A DNA stretch of 64,000 nt from Trichaptum fuscoviolaceum (GCA_910574455.1 CAJSYZ010000007.1:3417773-3481772), one strand, 5' to 3'; counted from the stretch's first letter, positions 32,321-45,051 are shown. The notes: a model not told the origin generated them from the letters alone. A program made the numbers and translations.

Positions 32321-33124
32321 GAGTTGAAGAAAGGTGAGGATATAGGGAACAAGCAAAGAGACAAAGATGTGAGAGACGAAGGCTCCTCCAAGCGCGTGGC
32401 TGTGCAGTACATCCCGGAACGGGAACCGACGTCATATCTCATCTGGACAACTCCAGGTATTTATTTAATACCTTCATCCACGAGTTTAGGATAAAAGTGT
32501 AGAATATGTCGGGTTATCAGTGATTAAATAATATTTGACCTTTAAAACTCATAGTTCTAGCGAATGCTGAACAAGACAATGGATCCATCATTTATCAATG
32601 TTCTGCACATGAGTACATAGTCCAATCAACCAATCATATGCATTTACTTAGCATGCCCGTTATCTCCATCATTTGCGTTGATTATAGCCGTAAGTTCATC
32701 TTAAAGGCAGCTTCTGGTCCAGGACAACCGATGTCGCTTTTATAGAGGATCCAGCCTGAAAGTACTGTTCGGAAAGCCCTTCTTTCCGACTCACTTGGCC
32801 CTTCCGTAATGCGCAAAGATTACACGGTCTAGCTAACATACATAAGTCGAATAGTAGGTGTACTCTGCATATGCATAGAGTATGGCGCTCACTCAAGAAG
32901 ATACCTATAGATTGAATGTTGAACATCATATCTTTACCTTTATGACTGCTTAAAATACGATCTATTAAACTTCCTTTCAAGGTAACCAGGCTTCGGGTCG
33001 TGAGAATTTCCATAATCAACTTCAAACTCTAACGACAATAAATATGATAAGCCATTGTACAATGACTCAGTGGGGTTCACCAACACATTATAGATAGACA
33101 GATCTACTAATATAATGCACCGAC
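32321..33124. other. Intergenic, AT-rich, nothing recognised
   Basis: About 800 bp between the Spo71-like start and the alternative oxidase stop. It holds the promoter of the former and the 3' UTR of the latter. I see no ORF with coding character, repeat or RNA gene. Confidence 0.4.
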
Positions 33125-34675
33125 TCAATGCTTTGTAGCGGCATGCTCCATCTCTTCTTGCTCATGGATAAGTCTGCGAGATTCTCGAACATATTTTTCC
33201 GCTTCCTCTCGTTCGAGTCTGCGATTATAAACTTAAACACACTAATGCGACCATTTATGACAAAGCGTGACGTACCCGTATTTTGTACCTTTTACGAACA
33301 TGTCGGGTTCTCGGAAGACGAAAGGATTAACGTCATTCTTGACATCCAAGTTCGCCAGTGAATGGTTGACAAAGCGGTGTGTCGACTCATCACTACGAAC
33401 AGCGTAGACTACGTCTAGCATCGTCGCATCATGTGGTAGGCGCCAATAGTCTTTGGCAATAGATGGTGCAGGTCTATTCTCCCACTCAGGGAAGCGGCCA
33501 CTCTCGATCTCTTCGACACAGTGCGTGCTGATCATCATCAATCACCGATCATGAGTAAGCAATTGTAAATGAATACGAAACAAGGCTTACTATGTTCGGA
33601 CTGCTTCCTCTTCCAGATAACCAACGAAGCGATGGCAAGTAGCAGGTGAAATAAGGTACGAGAGGACTTAAGGCGACTTCAACCGAAGACTCATGTGAAA
33701 GAAATCGGTGTATATGCTCACAGAAAAGGTTATAGTAGACACCCTGAGCCCCGAGAACGAGAGTCCTGAAGAAGATTCCAGGTTTACGGAGTGTCATAAA
33801 GGTCATGAGATGCATGCGTTCATTCTCGGCTTCTTCGAGAAGGGTGTGAATCCAGCCCCCGTCCCTTTTCTGAAAGAGATAAGATCAACAGGAAGACAAG
33901 ATAGTCTAACACGTGAAAAACTCACCATTAGGCGTAAGCTTTGCAAATGGCGTATGGTAGCAGCAACCATGCCAGGGATTCCGGCAATAGTCTCTAAGAA
34001 CAATATACGCTATCGATAGAAACCATCCGAAATCAAGTGGCATACATGATGGTTAACAGGGAAAGCTTACATTCATCCACTCCTTCTCATTCATGATGTA
34101 ACCCTTCTGGCGCAACTCCTCGATAGACATCTTAGAATCCGGAGGAATTACCTTGTACTTGTATCCTGAGAAGAGATCGAAGCCAATTCTACAGAAACTG
34201 TTAGCAGGAAGTCCGAGAACCAAGGAAACCGCACGTGCCGAGCAACCCTCATCAAGGAAGCTGCGAATTTGTCGGAGAATGTGCGTTGATCGCGATGTAC
34301 AACCTTCGATAGTCCCATTCAGTACGAGTCAACAGGACAGTAAAGTCGGACTCATACCTTCACTGCTCTCATCTCTTCTGGAGAGTACACAGGGTGGAAT
34401 AATACCCAGTCTCCGATAACTGGGACATCTGACTGATGAGAAGCATCATGACCCCTCACCACGCCAGTGTCCGCACGATGTAGACCTTCCGTGCCTTTGG
34501 AGACGTCCTCGTCGACTGGCTTGAGCTTCAGGGCCTCCTTGCTAGGTGTGCTGGATGTCAAAAACCTTCGTCCACTGAATGTGGCGAGGACAAAGGAGCG
34601 TGAAGACCTCGTTGCATTCCTTCGGGCAGCGATAGCAACCGAGTGAAGAAGAGGTATAGCAGATGTCCTTAGCAT
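33125..34675 (-). CDS. AOX1: Alternative oxidase, mitochondrial
   Basis: Diiron ubiquinol oxidase of the inner mitochondrial membrane; passes electrons from ubiquinol to oxygen and bypasses complexes III and IV. Exons 34675-34358, 34303-34239, 34188-34071, 34009-33926, 33869-33722, 33666-33591, 33527-33276 and 33218-33125 sum to 1155 nt, 384 aa, normal for fungi. The N-terminus is Arg/Ser-rich, a typical presequence. Iron-ligand motifs: [36 protein letters not shown] and [17 protein letters not shown]. The second intron (34238-34189) keeps frame and conserved sequence ([14 protein letters not shown]) only with a GC donor (GCACGT) and the TTTCTGTAG acceptor; a CTAAC branch site is present. The Zn-cluster regulator gene lies directly upstream on the same strand. 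Confidence 0.95.
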
Positions 34676-35432
34676 TGGGGTATATGAGGGGCAGGCTTGT
34701 TTGAATATAATCCGATGTTTTATGCACAATTGCTTGTCCCATGTATATAGGTTCTGGATTCCGAGAGCACCCGAGATTGGAGAACCAAAAGCGATGTTTC
34801 CGGATGATTTCGACGAATCCCAAGCTGAGCCTGTGACTCAAGCAGCGAATGAAAGCGCCGTTCTCCATGCTCGCCTATTCTCCTTGCTCGTGTTTCCGTG
34901 ATGCGGGAAGCTTCGCCGGTCGAATGTAAAGGTGGATGAAGACTCCTTAAGCTAATTTCACTGTAGTTAATTTGAAGAAGTCAGCTTACAAATCTTCCCA
35001 TGAACTTGAACCACTGGCAGCCTCAGGCTGGGCCTTGCTGTGACCAATCAGATGCCAGTGCGGGATACTATTGTGCTCTTGGGTTGACTGCGCGGTCGCT
35101 GATTATTCTTCTTTGCAAAAAGGATGACAGTCGAGAAAAAGAAAGAGAAGAAGAAGCCGTGACGTGAAAGACACTGCCGACTCGGACGTGCCGAGAAGCC
35201 AAATGAAGTAAGGCGGCACGGTCGGTCTGCGAAGAATAATCAGAACAACTCTACGCTCTATAAGCTATGATACAGCATTGTAGGTATTCTCTAAGTATAC
35301 ACGAGATAATATTATATCTATTTTTATGATACAGATATGTGAATATAATGTGTACGAAAGGAACTAAGTTACATGTTAGACAAGAGTATAGATTATATGC
35401 TGGAGGCACGTTATGAGGTTACGGTTCGCATG
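34676..35432. promoter_or_regulatory. Upstream region of alternative oxidase / 3' flank of the transcription factor gene
   Basis: 757 bp. It contains an inverted repeat with 13 bp arms, CTGATTATTCTTC at 35099-35111 and its complement at 35231-35243, about 120 bp apart. I recognise no TATA box or known regulator site with confidence. Confidence 0.35.
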
Positions 35433-38400
35433 TTAATGACCCCAGTCATGGACGGTAGTATTGTGATCATGATACTGATATTTATTAGAAGAGTCTTCTG
35501 AGCTGGTATACGCTCCGAGACTGAAGTCCATGTTGTGATAATGAGATGAACCAAGGAGGTCGTTATACGCATGGGGCGCTGTTCCTACTTGCGACTGCGA
35601 TATACCCGGATCGACCGGAATGTTTAGCTGCGTCGATTGAGTTAGCGATGGAAGCAAATCCGCTAGAGCTTGGTTGTAAGCATTGTTGTATCCGTCGAAT
35701 TGTTGGCTAATCGATTCAGATTGATTTGCATACCAAACTTCGCCTGCATTCATAGATGACATCGCCTGATCTGCCAACGACGGGTCGGATGGGTTGGATG
35801 GGTAAGAGGATGAGAAGTTGAGGGCTTCCAAGGGAAAGTTGATCGACATGAGACTGAAGTCAGGGTGTTGGGTTGACGTGGCAGCCGCCTGAATGCCCCA
35901 CACATTGAAGTGTCCGCTCTCCTCCAGCATTTCCCACTGATGGGTATCATCCGAAGGAGGTTGAGTTGGCAAATAGGGTTGGCCATCGGTAGACGCAATG
36001 TCCCGAGATCCACCTATCGACAAAGAAGAGCCTCCCTGATCGACTTCCATCCTCAAAAGCTTCACCAGCAACTGGTATATGTCAGGGTGCACACTTTCCC
36101 ACACATCATAAATATTCGGTAGGATTGTACTCCCCGTCTGCAGCGCAGTACGTGCACCGGAATTAAATTGATTTCCGTCTTGAGAGAGAAGATGTAGGTG
36201 GTCGGCTAGTGCTCTGAGACGCTCCCTGTGCTCCGCTGTAGTGTTCGAAAGATTAGAACCGGATCGGTCCTGAGAAGCTTCCCACAATTTGTGAGTAAAC
36301 ATAGCTTTCGCAACGAGGTTTTGTAGAATTTCCTAAGGCATCTTCGTCAGAGGCGGACAGTCATCTATTCTACAAAAGCACTTACTGAAGAGCGTGCGAC
36401 TTTGTGCGACTTTGCTGACGCTGCCCTGAATAAGTCAACGGCTCGAACGAGTTGACGTAGCGCAATGGGAGCGAGCGGGGAAGAAGGCACCCGACTTGTG
36501 ATGACGCATAGTGCAACCTTTTGGATTATGAGCCCCCATAAAATCGAAGTTGAAGGGTATTGACTCACCGCAGAGCAGAAAGCATTGAACCAGAAGACTG
36601 CATAATAAGGGCAGATATCCGGAGCACATTCGTAAATTTTCTCTAGGTCCTCTATTATGATGCATGCGGACACAAAGGTTGCCAGTACGGAGGGAGCGTA
36701 TCGGTCGCACAGGAGAGAAGGCCAATGTAGGTAGGACTCTAGGACCCCCTTAGGAGAATCTGTACATGTATGCGTGGAAGAACCCTCTGATTTGGGTTCA
36801 GAAAAGACTTGGGAGTAGAACGTTCTATGAAGCTGGAGGATAGCCGAATCTTTCCATTGTTTCGCATGAAACGCATGGAGTTTTAGTATATGTTCCGGGA
36901 GCTTCGTAGTGTTTAGCTCGTCAATGTTAGCTTCCCGGGTCAAAGCTTGAGGTATTGCGTAATCGCGAATCTTGCGGTCGAGCTCGAGCAAAGCTATATA
37001 GTCAGGCTCCGAGGTACACAAGGAGTACTCGGTGACTTTTGCCAGGCAATCCTCGTAGAAAGCGAACTTGAAATCGTAATCTGTTGAAACAGAGTCTGTT
37101 TTAATATTAAATAGGAGAACGCAAAGAATAGACTCTTACAATAAGCTTCCAAGCGGTTAGGAAAGATGCCGTTAGGGCCGGTGCACGTTGGTCTCTTGCA
37201 ATCTCTATATGTGCTTGAAAATGACGGTGGACGGCCTATTGCCAGGCTCTGCGGGGCTGGTTTAGAAGATAGCTACCATGACGCTAAACATCACCATCAC
37301 CAGCTTACCATCCTTGCGTCCAGGTGAAGAAGCTCCCAGAACAGTAGACGCCGTTCTTGTTGACTTTCAGAGGAGCCTACTAGCTGTGAGGCCTCACGAT
37401 CTACTCGTTACGTGTGATATGATAGCAGGTGGAGAAATTAATGAGGAGTAAGTATTTGTGTCTTAACGATATGTTTCTGATATGCTTACGCAGTCCAAGC
37501 TACGCGCAGTTAAAGCGTCAGATGTTTGGAACGAAATGGATGAGATCAGTTTACTCACAGCTTGCGCCAGCTTGGCTGTTATTCCCATCACACCCCATGC
37601 TGCGAAACCGGCCTGCTTGTCCTCCGAGATCACGAGTAAGTACCAAGTCATAAGGAACTATTAGATATTAGCATTAGTACACTGGTTTAAGAGAATCGGA
37701 CACACCAGCGTCTGCACGGTGCAGAGGTCTGGTTGATCAGTAATCGGTATCGCACATAAGGAAGCACGAGCAAGTTGATGATAGGCTTTCATCGTCAGGC
37801 CTGCCCGTTTTGCTTTTTCCTTCCCGCCGATAGTTGCATGGTCGCCGCTTGAGCCGTTTGAGTCACCTTCGTATCTATGAGTCCTCCACGACTCCTCGAC
37901 ATTCTTTCCAACAACGAGCAACATTAATAGGAGGGCTAACTTGCGTGGATTGAGATGGGCGGGCATAGTGCTGTAGATCTCTGAGATGAGAGAAATGGTA
38001 GCTTTTTCCGACATGATGCAATTCAGCCTAATAGAGATGCGTCATCGAATGTGATCGGGGGACAGGTGGGAGAGAGGTGCACTTACTGCCAAAGAAGATT
38101 CTCGCGCACTATGCGGCACAGAAACAACGCCTCATCTCGAGGAGGGAGAAATGCACGAATGCGCTGAACAATACTCGCGGCCGTATTCTCTGTTCGAGCA
38201 TTGCAAGCCACGTTCCCGACACTCCATGCCAGAGGAAACGATGCGCTCAGGTTTCTGAGCTCGTCAGGGATTTCGTCGGGAATTATGTCTCCAGATCTCG
38301 AGGCATGAGAGCCTAAGGGTGTTGACGTTGAAAGAATTGAGTTAGCATCAGACTGGAAGAGCGTAGGGTAAATTACTTTTGGCAACCAAGAGAAAACCAT

Positions 38401-39528
38401 AAGGCTTACCGACACTTGGGTGCTTTGGGCGCCCGGCTGTTATTCGCTTCGTCAGGAAACGAGCTGAATACGGGCATCAGGATACGCACATCAGTATCAA
38501 CGCCGCGCCCATCCAGAGGTTCGTGAACAAGCCTTATCGAGTTGAAAGAACTCCAAACCCCTTGGATACTAGCATCAATTTCCAAAGAAGATTGTCTGTC
38601 CTCGTCGAACGGTACATGACCAATCCGCGTCTGCGTACTGGTCAGATTCTTATGATGCAATTTCGATGAGGCACCGTCATCTGAAACATCGATATCTGTG
38701 AGCTCTTCGGACGAAGAGTCTGAATGAGAGCCAGATGGATTCGCGGGTAGCCGTGATGGGTCAATTCCATATAGCTCCAACTGACTCTTTATCAGAAGAA
38801 GCTTGTTACGGAGAAGAGGATGTGAAGGCGCAGTTGCGGAAGGACCATGTAGACAACGGAAGTGTTCGAAGTGCAGAGATTGTAGTGCATCTTCAAGATC
38901 TCGTATGCGATCTGCCATCTGTAAGATTTTCTCATGGAGCTGTTCGGTATTCGCTAGGATGTATCTAAATGACCATAAATAAGACAGGAAACGCAGTACA
39001 CTTGATGAAAACTAACTTACCGGCTTCCTCGCCCGGAAGTTAGCGATCCTAAACGCGTGGATGGTGATTTGTTTTAGCTCTGAGTTGATTGTTATGCAAA
39101 ATTAGAATACGAACCTTCTGGGCAGATTCCACCGCAGCCTCGTTTCACGCATGATTGGCATGGAAACACCTGAACACAGTAAGTATTGTATCACCTTGTA
39201 TTGCCACACGCCACGCGCTTACTCTGTCGCATTTGAGCTTCAACCTGTTTGTATGTGTCGTGAGGACCATCATCGGAATTGGACACAGAAAAAGTGTACC
39301 ATACCTTCTACATTCCCCACAAGAAAGTGGTGGCTTTGAACGTGTAGCCTTCTGTTCCTCCTTCGATCTCGAATGTCGCTTGCTTCTTGAAGAGCTGGGT
39401 TCTACAGATCTCCTTCCACCATCACTTACATCGTCATTCCTACTTCGCTTGTTTGCTCGTGTAGAATAGGATGAGCTTGCATATTCTGTTATTGTCGATC
39501 CGAGAGTAGTGTTAAGCTGAGGTGCCAT
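35433..39528 (-). CDS. Zn(II)2Cys6 fungal-specific transcription factor
   Basis: Nuclear DNA-binding regulator. The first exon (39528-39305) ends in the zinc cluster; exons 39244-39223 and 39169-39115 complete it as CGECRRLKLKCDRVFPCQSCVKRGCGGIC. Its six Cys are spaced C-x2-C-x6-C-x5-C-x2-C-x6-C. A linker and coiled coil follow (LANTEQLHEKILQMADRIRDLEDAL), then a Ser-rich region and the fungal_trans middle homology domain (IYSTMPAHLNPRKLALLLML, YHQLARASLC, VQTL). The C-terminal ~290 residues are Asn/Ser/Gln-rich, like an activation domain. Many introns lie between 36302 and 39115, and I have not fixed each one. The gene lies immediately upstream of the alternative oxidase on the same strand. 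Confidence 0.88.
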
Positions 39529-42341
39529 AGAAGGGAGATTTCGGTCTCATGTTTAGCACTAAAGCAAGAAGGGCCCATTTATACGCCTTACGAGATACTA
39601 CGCGTCACAAGTATAAATCAGAGGAGATCTTGCATACCTACTCTCTAGGCGATCATGCGTCTGCTTAGTCGTACAGTCAGCCGCACGGCAGTCGTGGATC
39701 TCCAGTCGTTCTGCCGGCCGACAGAAAACTCCATTCGCAAGAGCAGTTCCGAAACGGTTCCCGGTTGAAGAAGTTGTACCGCTTTATACAATCTCTCGAA
39801 ACATCGCTACCCCAGATCCTGGATAACAGTGTGATGGCCCTGGTGTGCATAGCAGCCTTCATCTCGCGCTTTTGACCGAGTGGACAGCTTTCATCCAGAA
39901 AGTCCTTTCATAGTCACGTAGTCATTTCGGAGTAATCATTGATTAGCAATATACTGGCAAGTCTCTCATCTATAGCTTTGCTTTTGTCATGCGGGTAGAT
40001 ATCAGAAGTAAGTTGCGGACCAACGAGTGTAAACTGAAGTCCGTCCAACGGCACTTTCGGAGTTTTAACGTAATGTACAGAATAGGGCAATATTTCGTAC
40101 TCCGCTCGGACATCTTGGGTTTCATGTTGCCACATTTTTTACGTCGCAATTCTTCTTCCATCAGAAATCCGTCTTCATGTTTCTTTCACCGATCGAACCG
40201 CGGCCTGATGTAGATATCGATAATTGTCTCGGTGAGTGTGGATGACAGCCGAGTGCCTTCGATTGTAAGTGTGTTTTCGCCAAAGACATCGAGTTGTACT
40301 GAAGTTGGAAGCCTATTTAGCAAGAACAATCAGATCTCAAGCATGCATTGATACAGCTGTATTAACCTATCGAGATAGCCCGATTTTCTGTAAAGTTGTG
40401 CTTTCGGATAGCTGGCTTCCTGTGGATCGTACATGCAACTCGCCTACCATGCAAGCCACCTTTAAGCTTCGATATTGTTGTCGGAACATAGGTTCTGTCT
40501 ACATATTTCACATAGGGTCCGAAGCCTGTCGGAGTCATTCAATGGGTTCGGATGGCTCGGGTCTGACTAGCATGCGCTGGGTGTCCATACGTGAGGCAAT
40601 TCAATCTGTCTAGCTTCTATGAGAACTTCATTTTCTACTTCTATTTTGATTATACAGCTCGTCCTGATGACGTCGAAGAACTTCGTAAAATACAACGCTC
40701 TCTTACCAATGCTGTGATAAGTTAGTGCGTCTATCGCCTAGATCGACATCAAAAAATGCTGGGGGTGGCGACATGGCTGGAGTTTGGGATTTATACATCG
40801 CTACCACCCATAGCTCTATTTTTTGTCGGTGTTTCTATTGTCGATTGGCACCTAAATCCACTGACAAATTTTTAAATGCTTTATTCTTTAAGTCTGCTAT
40901 ATTCCGAAACTCTGTAAGGATGAATCATGGAACTAAGGTAGCCCTTAGTTTGCTTAGCTGTCCTCCCCCTTTGAGCTACGGGGTAACATTGGTCGCCCAG
41001 CCATCATACTATGGTCGACGAGCACGTCCTCCGCATCATACGAAACGAGACAACAACTCCCCGTTTCATTCCTCTATGATGAAGATATCACCGGTCCTAA
41101 TTATGTCAATTAGTAAGTGTTTGTCCTGCACTCTCAAACTCTCAACGTTTCCACATGTGATCTTCTTAGCAGTCCGATATTGTTATTGGATTCTACAGAC
41201 ACTGACGACAGACCTTTTCGCACCTGGAATGATGGGCGTACAGCATTTGACTGCGGAACGTGCACAGGCAGTGCGTCAATCCAAGCGGAGGAGCGAATAA
41301 ATGTACTGCTGATATCTACGTTTATAAGCGTATGCCGAATCGGAATCCCTCGTGCAGGTTCGTACTCAGTCATCTCGAACTCATTCAATTACGTATATTC
41401 TGAGCCTAACGGCAATTATGATGCGGCTTTCTTCTATACTCTTGCTCGGAGCTGCATATAATATAAACGGCAAACAATCTGCGAACTCACCTATTAATAT
41501 TCCCACCAGTGGTAAAACCCAGATAACTGCTGTTCTCCATCAGGCAGGCACTTCAACTTGACCGCGTATACTTTAGCATGTTTCATTTTCTACGACTCAA
41601 GCAAAGAAAACATAACGAATGTCCCTTGTAACAGAGCATTTCACGAACGGTTCAGGACAGTCGCCGGACCCTGCCGGCCAGAGAAGATCGGATGCTGACT
41701 AATACAAGATCGACATACTAAATTAGGATTAGCGTGTGTATATGCATCAGGAGGCCATTTCATGATTTCGCCGTCTTCATCGTGAATGCAGATCTACGAG
41801 ATACAGCCCAGTGAATAGCAGCATAAGAAACCGTGTTCGTGCTATCTGCAGCGATCTATGCGTAGGAAAAGGATGAAGTAGCGATTGATCGTAATCAAGA
41901 TGTTAATGCATAGCTACTGTAGACCACTGATTATTATGTAGTCTAATATAGCCATAAGTTCAATCTATCTTGGCGATGCTCAACAGTGATGAATGCCGCG
42001 GAAAACTGAAACCCAGTGAACCCACAAGAATCAAGGACCGCAACGCGTAATATATACACCATCAGCCATAAGTGGAGGACGAGTGCTCTCACCCATTTAG
42101 ATTCCACGCGTATCTTCCAGCATGTTTTACCCATTAAAATACCATTAAGACAAGATTATGGTAAAACACATAGAAGTTCATCCGCCTATGCCTACCGATA
42201 ATGGGTCCAACCGAATAGAGCACAGTCTGCGACGTCTTTCGTTGCATTTTCTTCAGATCCCCCAAGACTCACGCCAGTGTTCCCGCTACTGCGGTTGTGC
42301 TATGAACGTGAGTACGCCGATGGCCAAAGAAGGTGACCTTT
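39529..42341. other. Unresolved region with coding-like fragments (plus 40640-41464 and minus 39914-40135)
   Basis: I recognise no family. The best coding signal is on the plus strand: an exon ending TGPNYVN at about 41104 joins through a GTAAGT...TTCTTAG intron (acceptor at 41170) to a terminal exon that stays open to 41464, with strings such as PILLLDSTDTDDRPFRTWND and FDCGTCTGSASIQAEER. Upstream, DYTARPDDVEELRKIQRSL near 40645-40705 also looks coding, with an in-frame intron still needed. On the minus strand, 39914-40135 has normal protein composition (PKVPLDGLQFTLVGPQL). It may be one or two decayed or lineage-specific genes. From 41.57 to 42.34 kb I see nothing. Confidence 0.35.
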
Positions 42342-45051
42342 TTATAGCTTTGCCTTGGCGTCACCACCAGCACGCGCCTTCTCTGCGGCGGCAGCCCGCT
42401 CCATCATCTGCTTCGTTTCTGTTGCTGCCTCTGCAAGGTAGTGCCGCAGCTCAGCCGTATCGAGCTTCAGACTCGTTATCGTCCAACGAATGTAGTCATC
42501 ACCGATAGAATAAGAGAGACCATAGCCATCGGGGACAACTGTGGGTATGCAAATGCACAAGAGACGTCAGCGATAGGAAGGAAGAGAGTAAAACAAGGGG
42601 GTCAAATGACAGTCGTTGACTGTATCAATCTCGCTTAAGCTTCGTAGGCTTCTTTTGCTTCTGGCCCTCCTTCCATTTCTGTTACCAGTTAGGAAGGGGC
42701 TAAGCTTAGAGAACAACAATAGCAGGCATGCGGCTCAGGCGCGCGCGATTACAGTCGACGGAAGTACGATCAGGGGAGTGTTCTCCATGATCACGTTTCC
42801 GCTACCGCCGCCTCGACGACATCGAGGCAACCGGGAGCAATAACAGAAGAAAGCCGACGCTTTGAAAATAACATTAAACACTTACCCTCTCCATAGCCCC
42901 AACCATCGACGAATGGGCTGCTGAGTTGACTTGTAGATAACTCCCAATGGCTCGTGCGTGCGAAAGCAGGGTCTTTATAGATTTCAGGTAGCTCCTCGCC
43001 TTCGCGCAGCAATTTCTTTAGACCAAAGAGATGGCGGTCGACACCTTGACCATCTGCCGCCCAGGCCGCATATTGTAGGTGCCGCGCTACCGCTTTACGG
43101 AACAGCTTGGCCCGATTTTCATCCTAGCAGTAAGACAACAAGATCAGCAAAGATCTCCGCGGGGTAGAGTCCTCGCGCAGCTCACAGTTTCGTTCGGGTC
43201 AAGCATTGCCTCGGCCCAAGCTTTGCTTTCGTTGCTCGCAGACCGAATGACCTCCGTCCTGCCAAGCTGGTATTTGCGGGTTTGGCACGACTCGTAGCAA
43301 ACACCTGGACGACCAGCGAGCTTATGGAATGCAAGCTGCTTCACGAGCTGTGCCCAAGCGTCGGGCGATGCACGGTGCGTCTTAATGTAGTTCTTGCCAT
43401 AGCCTTCATAGTTTTGGACCAGAAGCTCATGCTTGCCGACTAAATCGTCGAAGTTTTTCTCGGCTTCCTTGATGTGTGTCTTCGCGGCCTCGTCGAGCTC
43501 AAACTTGAGTTCTTTCGGCTGCGACAGACCCTCGCTTCGAACCTCAGGTGCACCAAAATCAACCTTGCCGGCAGCGAGTGACGCGAGCATAAACTCATTC
43601 AGACGCAGGGTCGGTGTACCATCCTACCAATAACAGAGAGCGATCAGGTTTCTTTAGTAAAGCAACGTAAATCCAATGAAAGCCATACCATACACGAGTG
43701 TTCACCCAAAAAGCCAGAGCGGCCATTGTCGAAAACAATGACTGTAAAAAAGCAATCATCAGTATTCAACGGTGACTCCGATCAAGCGCATAGAAAGATG
43801 TGGATAAGCATAGCAACTAGAGCATGTGGATTCTTTACACTCTTCGAAGATACAGTTCAGCGTCGCTTTGTATAGACTGCTCCCGAAGGTGACAACTGAA
43901 ACACTGAATCTTGTGATGAACGAAGTGCGTATCTGTTCCGTCACTATACACCAAAGAGCGAAATAGCCGATGATCGTGTTCATCCGTTTTAAGGAACAGA
44001 ATAAGGAAAAGATCGAAGTGAAGAAACCAGTATACAGGAAGAGAGGGGCCGCGATTTCGGAAAAAGGTAGATCGAGAACAAGTCTGCACTCACATTGATG
44101 TTTGTCGTAGAAGCGATTTCTACCATCTCCTGTCCAGCATGCCCAGCTGATATCTTCTCTGGTGACTGGTTTCGTGTCATCTAAACACACGACCACAATG
44201 GCACTCTCGATCCGTTCCAGGCTCGCCTTATTCAGGGGGCTCTTCACAAGATGCTCCCTTGCATCCGACCACGTGTCACGGTTCTCGCTTGTCAATGCAC
44301 CCACAGGGAACTCATCCTTCACCTCGCCTGCCTGCCGAATAACCTCGTTCACCTGCTGCTCGAGCTCAGCAAGGCTCAGTTCACGGCCTCCGGGTGTTAG
44401 GTTGACCTCGAAGAACTTGTTCTTCCTCAGAAATACGACGTGATTGTTCGTTGCAGCGTCGAACTTGTGCGCCGTGTCCGATGGCTTGGTAGGGTAGCGA
44501 CTTGAATTGAAGAGCCATTTGTAGCTTGCCATACACAGAGGGCCCGCCTTGGTTTTTTCTGGCTCGATCTCCCCGCTCTCCACGAGCTTGCGGAATGGCA
44601 AGAGAGCCTTGATTAAAGTTGCAGCGCGACGCGCGGGATCGCGAATCTTCTTGTCATCAAGGTGAACATAGAAGTAGGACACGAATACCACAACAGGATC
44701 ACGATAGCCCATATACGCCGCCTCATTCCACCAGTCCGAAAGCCAGTTCTTCCTGCCGGGTTCCTCGCGCCTAGCCTGCAGCCGCTTTTGCAAATCCTGG
44801 CCCAGGGGTGATTTCTCAAATGCATTCGCAGCCTCTTGTGTCTTTGCAAATTCAGCGGGTGTAAGGTGCGGCTGTACTGACTCCAGGTACTTTGCTATAG
44901 TGGAGCTAAGCGGCGGCACAGGCAGACGCGGCAAAGATTCCTGGAAACGAAGCATTGGACCTGCGTTGGGGTCTATCGAGTAGCCTTTGGGAGCTTCCTC
45001 CTGCTTGCGAGCAGAGGAGGACGATATCGTGCGGCGGGGATTTTGAACCAT
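42342..45051 (-). CDS. CAT2: Carnitine O-acetyltransferase, peroxisomal/mitochondrial (CAT2 type)
   Basis: Transfers acetyl groups between CoA and carnitine so that acetyl units can leave peroxisomes and enter mitochondria. Exons 45051-44094, 43741-43689, 43623-43186, 43123-42886 and 42538-42342. Family landmarks: PRLPVPPLSSTIAKYLESV near the N-terminus, the catalytic His in FLGEHSCMDGTPT across the exon 2/3 join, RPGVCYESCQTRKY, GVDRHLFGLKKL and SPFVDGWGYGEVVPDGYGLS. The last three residues are AKL, a type 1 peroxisomal signal, as in yeast Cat2. The first ~25 residues (MVQNPRRTISSSSARK) are basic and Ser-rich and could be a mitochondrial presequence, so dual targeting is plausible. Introns 1 and 4 are about 350 bp, far longer than the others in this window. 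Confidence 0.95.

Noticed and set aside
34189..34238. Frameshift or pseudogene in alternative oxidase
   Set aside because: A GC-AG intron restores frame, conserved sequence and total phase, so a broken gene is not required.
42539..42885. Hidden extra exon inside the long last intron of carnitine acetyltransferase
   Set aside because: The flanking exons join directly to the contiguous family sequence GWGYGEVVPDGYG, leaving no gap to fill.
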